From positions 620,001 to 684,000 of the forward strand of contig WIDE01000003.1 of assembly GCA_015039315.1 (NCBI GenBank): DNA of 64,000 nt, written 5' to 3'. Shown here one piece after another: positions 25,891 through 38,116 of the stretch. Each line of letters begins with the position of its first letter. Position 1 is the first letter of the stretch. A program made the translations under genes and the position numbers. The notes beneath the pieces are model-generated. The model had not been told where the DNA came from. It saw only the letters and a program-made list of their open reading frames with translations, and searched no databases. Source of the stretch: Clavulina sp. PMI_390 (taxonomy: Eukaryota > Basidiomycota > Agaricomycetes > Cantharellales > Hydnaceae).

Positions 25891-26161
25891 TTGCAGGCGG
25901 GAGAAAAGGAGATGAGAAAGGGATAATTACGCCAATCAACCATATATCAAAACAATGCAGATGCAGGAAATGCGCACAATTCTCCTTGGTACTATATCAG
26001 AATGGGGGTTGTTACAAGACAAACAGCACTCAAAATATGAAAGAGAAATCGACTCTGAAAGCCCGATGTGACAGCAGAAAGCATATAGTGCGCAACAGCA
26101 CAATATCAACCCCTCCATACATGCAACCGAGCCCAAAGGAAGGGAGACCACACTTGCGCGT
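25683..26161. other. Convergent intergenic region between GH5 copy 3 and the giant gene
   Basis: This 479-base stretch holds the 3' end of GH5 copy 3 (homologous to the copy 2 flank up to about 25890) and the 3' region of the minus-strand giant gene. No gene is seen. One edge of the suspected inserted block would lie here. Confidence 0.5.
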
Positions 26162-28662
26162 CTACTTCTTGTGTGTTTTCGCGTGCCTCTGCATTGTACC
26201 TGACTGCGCAAACTTTTTACCACAACCGTCCACGGGGCATGTGAAGGCTAGATCAGCACCAAATAATTTAGATCGTTAGAGCTACAAGAAACGAGACAAA
26301 GAGATATAATGACTCACGCTTTTCTCCCGTGTGCGTTCGCATATGATCAGCCAACTTTGATCGACCCCCAAATGACTTGTCGCACCCTGGCCAAGTACAT
26401 GGGAAACCTGAATTGTACTAGTTATGCCTTGGCAAGGAGCTTGTGTGAAAACGATACAACTTACTCGCTGCATGTAATTCAGGTATTAGTGGAGGCACCA
26501 ATTACAAAACATTCGAAAGTACAAACCTTGTTCTCCATTATGCTGTGCTACATGATACCTTAGGGTATGCGAACTGGCATATGAGCGTCCGCAGCCTTCC
26601 ACAGTACATTTGTAGGCTAAACCCAAATCCAAGTAAGGTTAATGTAGTCGTAATGAGAGATTCTGCACACTTACGCTGCAGTTTCGGATGGTTCTTCACA
26701 TGCTTATCCCTGTCGCACTCCTGCGAGAATGTTCGACCACAAATGTCGCATTTGAAGGCTAGTCATCCGGCATCCATGAGTTCACACTATCCACTCAAAC
26801 GCCAGGCGCAGTAGGTAGTAAGGACTCACGCTTTTCTCCCGTATGTTTTCGCATATGCCTGGCTAATTTTCCCGGTTCAGGGAATGACCATTCGCAACCA
26901 GGCCATGTACACGAGTAGGCTGATTCGGCGGTAATTATTTCAATGTGGAGGGCGCAGCGGTAAGGGCTTAACTTACTGTCTATAGATCAAGACCATCTGT
27001 GTGTGAGCCTGTGTGTTTAACAAATGGCATGGGAGCACGCACCTTTTGCTCCGTTATGCTTGGCCACATGCTTTTTGAGACGCTCTGGTCTGGTAAACGC
27101 GCGACTGCATCCTTCCCAGGTACATTTGAAGGCTAAATCGATGCGAAACAAATTAGATCATAATATAAATAAATGAGACCCAGACATCGAAAGAGAATAA
27201 CGCACGCCTTTCCTTTGTATGCCTTAGCATGTGATCTCTTACCTTCCCTCGGCTCCTAAAAGACTTGTCGCAGCCATCCCACGTGCACTTGAAGGCTTTT
27301 TTTTTTTTTTTTTTTTTTTCAGCTTAGGGCTCAATTATCACGTAAAGAGATCACTCACGCTTGATTCCCTTGTGTATCTTCATGTGGTTACTGAGGTGCT
27401 TCCTAGCTCTGAATGTCTTGTCACAACCGGGCCAATCGCACTCATAAGCTGGATCAACAACAATGACGTGAGCCCAGAGCCACAAAGGCAAGCCAAAAAC
27501 AAAAAACTCACGCCTCTCTCCCGTGTGGGTTCGCACATGATTAGCTAGATCCCAGGCTGTCACACATGCCCGATCGCAGCCCGGCCAGGTACATAGGAAT
27601 GCTGTTTGTGCAACAATAAGTCCTCGACTAGCAACAACCTGTGCAAGATACTGTACTCACATTTTTCTCCTTTGTGTCGCTTCAAGTGAACCTTCAAATT
27701 GGCATTCCACGCAAATGACTTATTGCATCCCGGCCAAGAGCATTTGAAAGCTAAAAAAAAGTTTATGGAACGGAAGGGATATGGGGAGAAGCAGGGAGAA
27801 CTCACGTCTCTCGCCTGTATGCTTTCGCATGTGCGAATTCAGGGCGCTTTTGCTTACGCAGGCGCGGTCACACCCAGGCCAATCACACTTGAATGCTAGC
27901 CCAAATGCAGAGTTAGACGGCACAGCCGAATGCACGCGAGAGGAAACAGAGCATACGCCGAATTTGCTCATGAACGTATCTAACATGAAGGCGTAATGTC
28001 CCAGGTTGCTGAAATTCCCTGCCGCAACCCTCGAGAGAACAATTGTAGCCTGATTTGGGGTTACAGTGATCAGTTCGAAGGAGAAACAGACGAATTATAG
28101 TGATACTTACGTCGGATGCCAAGATGTACAAACTCGGTATGACAGACCAAGGCCCAATTAGCCGTTGTGCAAAAATCACAATATTCGCACTTGAATGCTG
28201 CAAATCTGCGTTAGCACACCCATCATGTAATATTTGGAAACAACATACGCCTCAGCCCTAGATGAATATTCCTAAAATGTTTACTACGGGATGAGGGATA
28301 AGAAAAAGTTTTATCACAGCCAGAGCATGAATATGCTGCAGGTGGTACAGGTTTAGTTAGCAGCGGATGACGCAGTAATAATACGTCGACTCACCTTGAC
28401 AGTTCTCATGGAAATCGCGGATATGGATGGTGCAGCTGGACTTGCGTGTGTATACCCGTGGGCAATCAGGATACGGGCACTTGTGTGGTACAGCTGCCAA
28501 GTGATTACGCTTATCTGCATCCCTCTGTCCTTGATGCTTGAGCTGAAAATCGCCCCCGCTGACAGGTTCATATCGCCAGAAGCGATCAGACTGATCAGTC
28601 AGTAAGGTTTGCACCTCACACCGAAAACAGTCATAGACACGCAAGTAGGCGACCACCGACGA
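26162..28662 (-). repeat. Zinc-finger exon array (one C2H2 finger per exon, 15 fingers)
   Basis: In transcription order the exons are 28395-28662 (finger 1 with a helical lead-in), 28249-28335, 28111-28197, 27957-28049, 27806-27895, 27661-27750, 27512-27601, 27359-27448, 27206-27295, 27043-27132, 26830-26919, 26675-26758, 26527-26616, 26318-26407 and 26162-26247. Nine of the ten exons for fingers 5-14 are exactly 90 bases; the finger-12 exon (26675-26758) is 84. Every internal intron (51-123 bases) is phase 1 and cuts the inter-finger linker, so canonical linkers such as HTGEKPF and HTGERPY appear only after splicing. Most fingers have the form CxWPGCDxxF...L..HM..HTGE. The last ends THKK-stop. 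Confidence 0.88.
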
Positions 28663-31600
28663 CTGGAAGGGACGGCGCACATTCGATGGTCGTCATTGAA
28701 TGATCGCGCGATGCGAATAAGAGGTTTAAGCACCAATGTCGATGACCATTACAAATAAAATATCGTATTGTCAGCTCAGCGAATGTGCGCGGTAGTTATC
28801 ATGAACACAAGGGCCACTCACCATCCAGGACTGCCAACCTCCCAACCGGTAGTGCGGACAAAATCGACTAATGGTCTCAAATATGTCATCGCGACGCATT
28901 GATGCTCCGCCGGGCGAGTGTTGAAGCACGGCAACCGTCAAAAGAGCCAGGTCGTAGAGGGGAGCACTAGCCAACGCATCTTCGTCATCGTCATCAAGAT
29001 CCGTGGCCTGGAGATCCAAAGTATCCTCGTCGCTGTCGTTCAGACTTCCGTGGGGGGTTGGCGCATCTCCTTCGATTGGCGCTGGGTAGAGGTGAGAGGG
29101 GATAGGTGGGATCGACGCGACTGTAGGTTGTCTGATCCGCGAGAGAATACGAATCACACGGCGTAGTATTTGGATCTAGGATCCCTTTATGAGTCAGCTA
29201 TGACCAAGCGAACGGAGGGAAAATACGCACCTGTTGATCGACGCCCTCGATGAAAGGACTAAGATCCATGTCCTTTGATCGTTCCTCCACAGTAGCAACA
29301 ATGAATGATAAATGATCTTGGTCTGAGAGCTTGTCAGCTGTGCTGCTGATTTCTGCACATGTATATTCCAGAATCAAGAGCTTGTGCATGCAGAGGTACG
29401 TGTAGCGCTCGCCGAGGATCAGTATTCGGGAACTGTACTTCCAGCATCCTGGATGGTCAAACGGGAAAACGATGCAGAACCGCCCCAAGGACAAGCGGAC
29501 CACGAATGGCTTGACGGGTGATTTTTTGCTCGACCAGTAACCTAGCTTGCGCGAGCCGACTCTAACTGCGTACCATTGCGATTTTTTCAGAGCTTCCAAA
29601 GCAAGGATAAAGTTCTCATAAATCGGATCACGGAGGAATCGGTCGATGGCTGCATCTGATGGTAAATTGAGCATCCCATCATATAGCAGGGCAGGCAGCT
29701 AGCATTTAGAACGTTATTAGAGTAAGATATAGCGAAAATTAAGATTCCTTACTGCCTTTCCCCAAGAGGCTAAATATTTGGGGTGGTACGTGTGCAGAAC
29801 TGCTGCAAGCCATAGCAGAAGCGGCGCCAGCTCGTCGAACTTGCAGCCAAAGAGTAGGAAATCGATGAAGGCCCCCACTGTCTCTTTAATTTGATCACGA
29901 GTCATCCCTTCGCGGTCTAGTCCTTTTGATTTTAGGAGGAGAGTAAAGAACATGCTAGTAATTCGACAAGAAGGTTAGGACTGTTAAGAAGGGAAAGTCA
30001 AGATATCACGTACTACGGGCTGTCCCCCGCATTGTCATCCAGAATATGACTTGCGTTTTCCAGTTCTGCCAGGGTTGGGTCTTTTCCTAGGATAAGGCCC
30101 GTACTCCACCCATCGGGAAGCCAGCCGATAGCCGAGCCTAGCTCTTTGGTTTTCTCCACAAAAACTTTCTTGATTGGTTTATCGGGCCGTGTGGTGTTAT
30201 GGTACTCAGCGAGGCCGTCAACGAGATTGCTGAATCGGGCGACACGGCGCTGAACCTCTTCGTGGCTCGTATCGCGTTTGGGTGGCGGGTATTGTTTACG
30301 AATCTATCTCAAGGGCTCAAAAATATTCCCGTGGATAGTACAGGTGTACAGACACTCACTCGATCGACTACATCGTGCTCGGCTTGAGGCATGTGGTTCG
30401 GAGAGAATTTTCCCAGGGGACGTCCACCAGGCGCCATGTTGAGCGATGCAGGGCCCACAGCATCAATGAGGAACTCTTCAATCCCTCCTGAGAGGGTCAG
30501 CCGTCGCGAAAGTTGGCGATCGAGCCCGCGTAGGCGATATACCCGAACCTGCGCTATATGCTCGAGCAGCTTGAGGACATATATAAGGTGTCGCTGGCGC
30601 CGACTCGATGGTTGGGCCAGCGCCTGATCCTCCGAATGGCGCAAGTGAGCGCCTCGTATCGACCAGCCCGCATAAGAGATCGTAATGAGAGCATTGTCTG
30701 GCTTGTCAGCCATGAGCTCTTGGTATGGTGCCCAGAGATCGGCGCTGACGGGATACTGCTCAATGCACAAAGCGATCACCTTCATGAGCTGCTTCTTGAG
30801 GGCGCGACACGTCCGGAAGTAGTAATCCTGGTGTTCTGGATGAGCGGTGGACTTGTTGACCTCCTCCAAGCTTCGAACGTGATCGTCGGGGTCAATTCCC
30901 AATGGATCGAGGGTAAGGTCGTGGATGAGCTCCGTGGTGCCAGGGAGCAAACTGAGGACTTCGAGGATCTCGGGGTCGACAATCTCTCGCATGGCCTCGT
31001 TTCGGGTCTGATTCAACACATTGAGCCGCTCATCCGAACTCTCGGCATTATGTAGCTGGACGTGTCGCCGGCGCGCCTTTTGCTTCTCTTTCGCGCACCG
31101 TTCATCCCACACTGCAAGGGCTGCTAGTAGCCTCTCTTGACGAGTATCCTCAAAGACATCCGACATCAGCCCTGCAAGGATTTCTTCTCGCGCCTCTTGG
31201 TTCTGAGCGAAAATATCGTCCACCATCTTGTCCTCATCCTCATCCATCAAGGACACGTCGTCTGAAAAATCGTCATCATCTTCGTCCGAGAGTTCTTCTT
31301 CATCCAGAGAGAATTCATCGTCTGTGTCTGAATCGTCGCTTGATTCGGTTTCGTGACCATGAGAAGCACGACCTGACTTGGATTGACGATGTGAGCGAGA
31401 GGGCCGTGATGAAGAGGATGAGGAGGATGAGGAACTGCTTGAAGAGGACTCTGTTGAGGAATCCGAGTCCGAATCATGAGGCTCTGGATTTGGTGGTGGA
31501 GCGGTTCGTTTCGCAGAGCATTTCTGAGGCTGAGACGATCTACGCGGATTCTTGAGGCGGGTAGTAGTGCCGCCAGTCCCAGAACACACATACAAGTCTG

Positions 31601-34600
31601 TCGAGACTTGAGGATTGTTCTGCTCCGTTCGACGGTAAATAGCCAGTGACACGTTCTCAGGGATCGAGGTTTGATATGGATCCTCTGGGACGATGGGGGC
31701 CGAGGGGTTGGATATCGCAACTGAACGGGCGTCATCTTTGAATGTGAGACTGTCGCCATCGCACACCACAGCTGTGTAGTGCCCGCCCCCTAGATCCTCG
31801 CCATGGTGATACGCAAACCCGACGAGTTCCCAAATCTCCTAAAATGAATAATAGTGGTGTGAGTAGACATAATAACAGGAATGGTGTCTGAACCCTACCT
31901 CTGGGGGTATCTCGGTTTCTCCGTCGAGCAAAACAGTCCGTCGAATGACTCGATTTATGCGGACAGGTGCTGTAGATTTGACACCCGTCTCGCCCCGACG
32001 AAGACCCATAATGAGTAGAGGCGAATCGAAAGATACGACCCGGTCTGGCTCTGCCTGTTTGGCGTAATAATCGCACTCGCAGACGCGTTCGTTGATTCGA
32101 ACGATAGCTCGAGGTCTCCTCAACCATTCTTCTAGCAGGTCACTTGTGCTGGTCGGTGACGTGCGGGGAACAATGGTGTAGAGTGAAGGCACACCTGTCT
32201 GGACGTATGGGCCACAGCGCTTGCACTGTTGTGAGGACTTCATCGTCGCTGTTGGGAGACGCAGGACGTGTAGCAGTGTATCAACAAAGTCGCAAACGTC
32301 GTGCTGCGCGGTCAGCGACCACTCGAGGCCAAGAGCTAGGCTCGCAACGCGGAACGCTTCCATGAATGTGCCAAATTGGCGGTCGATGATGGAGCTGAGG
32401 GCATTCTGGGCCATGGAAGCAAAGAGCTCTCTCAAAGATACTCGCACTGGATCATCGCTCTTATCGAGTTCGAGGTGCTCGGCAACGGGGCGTAGGCTCT
32501 GCACTCCACTAATAGCGTAGCACTTATTCCCAGTATTACGAATGCCGCCCGTGGACGGGCCAACGGTCTTGGAGGGCTTGGAAGGAGCTGAGTGACGGCG
32601 CGAGCGAGTTGGCGGAGGATTAGGAGGGAGAGCTGGCTTTGACGAGGTTGTAGTCGAAGGGGCGAGGGCAGGGGCTTGAGTGAGCGATTTTATAGGCCTT
32701 TGAACTTGCTCAGCTTGAGCGTCAGTCTTCTCGAGGGATGACTTGATAGAGGTCCCGGCACGATGGGTCTGGGTGGCCGGCGAGCTGGTGGACTCTGGCT
32801 CTTGTACTAGTTCATACAGAGCTAAACCAACAATCTCGGACGCTCTGTCATCCAAAAAGGTTGTGTCGTCCTGGGGCTCATCAAGCTCGGTTCGTTCGTG
32901 ATCATTGAAATGCCACCATGCGTTGCCATGTCGGACTGCAGTGGTCCAGTGACCTGCTTCCGGATCAGACGGCAGATTCGGATTAGGATGGCCCAATGTG
33001 AATCCTCTCAGTGCCCAGACCTAAAAATGTTGGCATCATCAGTATGCGCGCAACTATTATACTCCCAGTTCAAGCTGACCTTCTCCCCTCGATCGAGGGT
33101 CTGAATACGAATCACGGGGTTGAGATGGATAGACGTAAAGTCTCGGCCATGTAAACCCTCCTTGATCCATGTGTTTCGCGTGATGCCAATGGGGAGAAAA
33201 CGGCCAAAGCGCGAGGGGTTGAACGTCACAGGCTTGGCTGTCCCAGATGCCACTTCTTGTTGGTGGTGGGGGCAGAGTTCGTCAGGAACAACTCCCTCAA
33301 CAAACTCCCAATTCTCGACGGAGAGGCTTCGATCTACAACATCTTGGAAGCTGTGCACAACAACTGCTTTTGATGCGTCGTCCCTAGTGGCACTTCGAAT
33401 GCTAGAAGCATAACGCCGAGCCAGAGGTCTCCGCTCGCTGCTCGTGCATTGTGCACATATCGCAGATTCGAGCACAAATGGCGCCGACGGCTGAGAAAGT
33501 TGCATCCCTATTGCAGAGTAGAGGAACTCTAGGAATTCATGGGCATCATGCATGAGTGCCCAGTCCCAGCTCTTCTCATCGCGCAAAAAGCGCATGGATT
33601 CAATCAAAGGAGTCGGATCCACAGGGCCAGTGAGGACAGGGTCGATCATTTCTCGCAAAATTCGATTTAGCACACATCCTGTGCGGTTTGGTGTGCCATT
33701 TCGATCGAGGCTGAACCTTTCACAGTCGTGGTGACGACTGAGGCGATCCCACATGGGCAAAGCTAGCTGTAATGGAGCATTGACGAAGCAATTGGCTCCA
33801 AAGTTGAGAATGCCACGCGCCGGACCTAGTCGCGCAAGCTCCTCTGCAGAGGGTCGACAGCTTCCTGGATTGCCAAGGACAGGTGGTGGAGAAGAGGATC
33901 TTGAGGGAGGGGGCGAGTGGGGGACAGAGGAGCCTTCACTGTCGCTAGGGTCACCGGGATTACCAGCGTTGGAACTCGCTTGGGGGTCAGGGAGCGGAAC
34001 ATGGTCTGCCTCGGGGCTCCCATGAGGAGAGTTTCCTGAAGACGAAGAGGAGGACGATGGAGTCGTGCCTCCTTCACCATCTCGACGACGCTGGCGTCGA
34101 CGTTTATTGCGCTTACGAACATGAGCAATTTTTTTTTCGCGGCGCTTTTTCTCTCTTTCAAGCTGGGCCCCGGACAATGCACCACTTCCTTCGTGTTGGT
34201 TTATTTGGTCGGGGCTCAGTGGCCGTCGCACGCGCTTGCTGCGCTGGCTGTTACGATGTCGAGTGGAATGATTTTGTTGTTTCTCCTCATCTGGGTGCGC
34301 TGTCGTTTGCTGAGAGGGTGGATTGGGGGTGCGTGACGAGCCGGGACCAGACTGAGCGGAAGACGCGCTAAGAGTAGCAGCAGAACGCCCAGAGGCTTTT
34401 GAGAGTCGTGGAGAGGAAGGAATAGGTGAAGCCGGTGGGCTATCAACCCTTCGCCGATTAGGCTTGGGCTTCTTTTGGGCTTGCCGGCGTTTCTGTGGTT
34501 TCTTCCAGTCGGGATCTGACAAGGGAGGCTCGTCAATGGGCTGGTCTTCGGCATCATTGTTCGCAAGCACTCCAAATTTGTTTGGCGACACGACAGACGC

Positions 34601-37021
34601 TGTGATGTTTGTTGATGAGCGACGGCCCTCCAGAGTTACGCTGGTGGCTGTAATCAGGAAAGCATCCTAGTTAGCCAAACGTCTAAACACCCGTTAGTAC
34701 ACCTCGAGCTCACTTGGCACATCAGCCTTTGGTGCCGGGGTGCGGGAAGCATCGACACGTCGACGCTTGACAGCGTTTTTGTCTGCACGTCATATAGAGA
34801 TAAGTAAAGGTATGAATATAGCACAAAGGAAGGGCATACTTGGAGTTGCTGAGAGCGGGCGCTTTGCTTGATCGTGGCCGGGGGGAGACTACAAGAAGCA
34901 CAAGTCTTTGTGAGTTTTTATGCGGGGATCCAGGAAAGATCAAGCAGCTTGGGTACAAACGCGAGCCGTAACATTAGGTTTCGATTCTCGTTTAGTATTC
35001 TTTGAGCTCTTTGAGGCCTTGTCGTCTGTTGGATGGCCTATCCGTAATATGTGGATGAGTCGTCCGAGACCCAGGCAGGATGAGATTATAACGTACCCTG
35101 AGATGCTGCCTTTGGTGGCTTTGCTTCAGGGGAGACAAAACGTTGTCGTTTGGTCGCGTTACCGGTATTAGTAGCTGCAAATGGCGAAGATGTCAGATAT
35201 CAGGGTTCTGGTGTGGGGAGGCAAAATTCTAGCTTACATGGTGTCGTTGGCGGCGGCCGTTTCGTGTTCTTCTTTTCGGCCTGCGGGACAAATATGAGCT
35301 AAGAGAAAGGGCGTAACTGGTGGACGCTGATACGTACCGCTCGCGGAAGCGTTGAACGATTTGGGGCCGGTTTCTTAGGAGAAGCAGACGGCTCGGTTGT
35401 TTTCTTCGTCGCTTTCGTTCCTGAAAAGGGAGACCCTACCGATGTCAGACGGATTAAAAGAGACCATAGTGTGCTTCCATACCTTGAGAGTTTTTTGCAG
35501 CCGACAATGGAGCAGTAGTCGATGCGGGCGGTTGGATGTTGGGTCCGTCTTGACGGCGAACAGGCTTGGACTCTGGGCGGGGGACGGCGCGAGTTTCTGC
35601 GGGGAAATTTGCAGGGCGAATCGCGGGCCCTCTGACAACTCTCGAGGCTGGCAGTCCCGTCACACCTGCTCTCGGGAGTGGGGGACTCGGAGTCGGTCGA
35701 TACTTCTGGGGCATGGGCAATGCGCCGTAAAGGGACATCTTCTTGGCAGGAGATCCATGAAGCTTGGCTTTCGACCAGTGAGAAGCTTGCCAAAGATCAT
35801 CGCCATCCCGTGGCGCATGTTCTCCCGCGAGTGGTTTAGAACCTAAAGCCGCTAGGCATTGCGCTTTAGTGAAGACATCTAAAATTATTATGAACGCAGT
35901 ATACATACCGTGACTTGCTTCGCGTGAAGGTGTCGTTGCCTGTCAATAAGGCGTTATGAATGGTGGTGTATAGGAATAGAAAGCGAATAATACACACAAG
36001 TGGAGGGAATGGGTTCGACAGTGGAGACTCTCCTCGAGGAGGTCGCGGAGGGGCGTCCGAGGCAGGAGGAGCCTGACTGGATCTCTCTCGACCATCTAGG
36101 ATCATGGCACGCTCGATTTAGAACCTGATTCGTTGACTTTTGCGAATGTACTCACAGTTTTGGAGCTTTTGGCTCGCTGGTGTCTGAGGGATTCTGGCGT
36201 TGGCCAACGGTGACGGCGTATTAGGGCGCGAGAAAGAGCCTTCTGTTGACAGGCTGAATTGTCGGCGATGATGTTGTTCACCAAGCGCTGAGAGGGCAGC
36301 AATGATCAGGATGTATAAGGGCGCTTGCGGGATAGAGAGAGCTCACGTTTATGCGGTTGCGCATTTCCTGTGGTGATATGAGGCTGGTTAGTACCTTTGG
36401 CCGGAGGCACAGTCGCTATCGAATGGCCCCTCAATGTGAGAAGGTGTATCAAAACATCGTCAGAGTGTCAAACATACTTGGAGTAGTCAAAAAATAGCGT
36501 TTTGTGGCAAATGGCTAGAAGGATCCATGTAGCGAGAAGGTGCTGAGAATAGATATGAAAGTGCGCGGCACACCTGCGCAGAGGACGGTTGATTAGACCT
36601 TGAGGTGTCACTGTCGTCACTTGTGAGGTCGAATACTGGAGCCTTGACTGAACAGGATGTGCCCCAGGAGTCGGGTGTTTAGTTCGAACAATACCCAATT
36701 TTATGGAAAGGCTCAGAAGGCTCACGTTTTGGGATCAGCGGGCGCTTTTTGGGCTCCTCATCACTGTCGTTGGTGAGGTCAATAGTTTGTTGGCGCAACG
36801 AGGCGCTCCGAGTCGGTTGGTCCTCTTCCTCACTGTCATCAATGATCGTGATGCTCGGAGGCACGACGCGCGAAGTTGGTTGATCCGCATCTGAGGGCGG
36901 GGGATCGAGTCAGAATAGGACCGAACATTTGGGAAGTACGAGAGCGCGCACCTCGATGGTTGGGGGGCGGTTGCTGGTCGGAGGCACCGCGTCCAGCGGC
37001 ATTTTGAGGTTTCTTTGGCAT
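26162..37021 (-). CDS. Giant fusion: SUMO-binding motifs, two USP domains, GIY-YIG-like segment, 15 C2H2 fingers
   Basis: I traced this gene exon by exon. The ATG at 37021 opens a 70-base exon; 36726-36890 and 36599-36647 follow in phase and carry three SIM-like motifs (ITIIDDSEEED, TIDLTNDSDEE, VFDLTSDDSDTS). Small basic/proline-rich exons fill 36.5-34.7 kb and are the least certain part. Main exons are 33080-34647, 31899-33020, 30360-31838, 30014-30303, 29753-29954, 29231-29698, 28822-29175, 28395-28662, then fourteen finger exons; all phases agree over about 2,330 codons. USP core 1 has Cys box GILNFGANCF (Cys at 33788-33790) and His box EAGHWTTAV (His at 32949-32951). USP core 2 has GIRNTGNKCY (Cys 32520-32522) and GGGHYTAVV (His 31779-31781). 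An acidic/serine tract is followed by ISYAGWSIRGAHLRHSED and GIEEFLIDAVGPASLN, like a GIY-YIG nuclease. It would act in the nucleus, removing ubiquitin-like tags at DNA sites. Automatic annotation might split it near 28.7 and 31.8 kb. Confidence 0.72.
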
Positions 37022-38116
37022 TGCTCGCTCGAGAAAACGCAGATAGACGGGATGAAGGAATCGCAAAGTCGCAAGAATGTTGGAGGGCGATTTTTTGGTG
37101 TTTTTAGCGAGCGCTCAGTAAATATACATCCCATGGTCTGTAACAACAATCCACTTTGGGTACCTTGGTTGGACATATCGGGTTTAGGGAAGGAAGTTGT
37201 TGGCAAATCACAGAAGCCCCGAATTATGTCCTCGACGAATATTTGCTGGCCCACAAAGATTGTTTCCCGCAACATTTCTTAGCATCTTTGGGCTTGCCCA
37301 GTGTGCATAACTTTCAGGAAGACTGATAGCACAACTCACAGAGCGAGGAGATCGGTTGACGCAGTATATGCGGTACAACACGGGTTCTTCATTGGATCAG
37401 CAAATCGAGGCGGTTCATGATTGGCAGAATAGAAGTCGGAGGCTTAGGGCATCCGAATTGAGCAGCTTACATAAATGGATAGTCGTCTAGACTCATCAAT
37501 ATATCCCTATGCAGCTTTCTTACAGCCTCGAATAAATCAGAATGCGTGACTCTGAGCTTCTCAATGCAAACACTGGTACAGCGCTTGTTCAGTTGACAAA
37601 GGGATGGGCAGCTTGGGAGAATAGTTAGGTATTGAGTATATTGCACCAGTCACCAAAGTATCAGCAACGTAATTTGAATGGTATCCTGAGAATACACTTA
37701 CTAATGCTATTCCATTCCTAGACTTCATCACGTCGCCCAGACTGATTCAAGCGGGTTATTTTTCAAACCAACTTCGCGCCAAGTTTTTTTATACATTGGT
37801 TCAGATAAAAATGATGGTTTGTGAGGCTTATTGTGGGTACAATACTGAAATAATGAGCAAGAAAACAACAAATGCGGTAATACAACGCGAGTGCGTGACA
37901 GTGGAGCATGGGCGAGAGTGCAGTCAGTGTGGGAGGTGGGGAGCAGGGAGGAGAATGGCGCCAGGATCAAGAGGTTCTGCCAAGATGTGAATGCGCCAGA
38001 ATAGAAGTTGTTCGGCGGGCGACGTGTGGGGGGCTGTACGAGAGACTAGAATGGCGGCTGAGAAAGTGCGAGTTAGTGGCAGCAACGGACAGCATAGACG
38101 AGCTCAGTCTGCGTGG
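37022..38116. other. Intergenic region upstream of the giant gene
   Basis: This 1.1 kb stretch should contain the promoter of the minus-strand giant gene and the 3' end of the small gene beyond it. I see no TATA box at a convincing position and no coding segment. A TGACGCAGTA sequence at 37357-37366 recurs at 38987-38996. Confidence 0.4.

Noticed and set aside
27297..27319. T23 run read as the poly-A tail of a minus-strand retroposon
   Set aside because: It abuts the finger-9 exon exactly at a splice acceptor, and splicing there restores the finger linker in frame. No target-site duplication or retroposon body is seen beside it.
28357..28680. Independent start of a zinc-finger gene near 28680
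   Set aside because: The frame has no ATG there. An acceptor at 28663 joins in phase 0 to the donor after WQSWM at 28822, so it is better read as an internal exon of the giant gene.
30309..31769. Separate gene starting at a Met inside the second USP His box
   Set aside because: The frame is open upstream of that Met through the His box, and the exon joins the preceding exon in phase 0.
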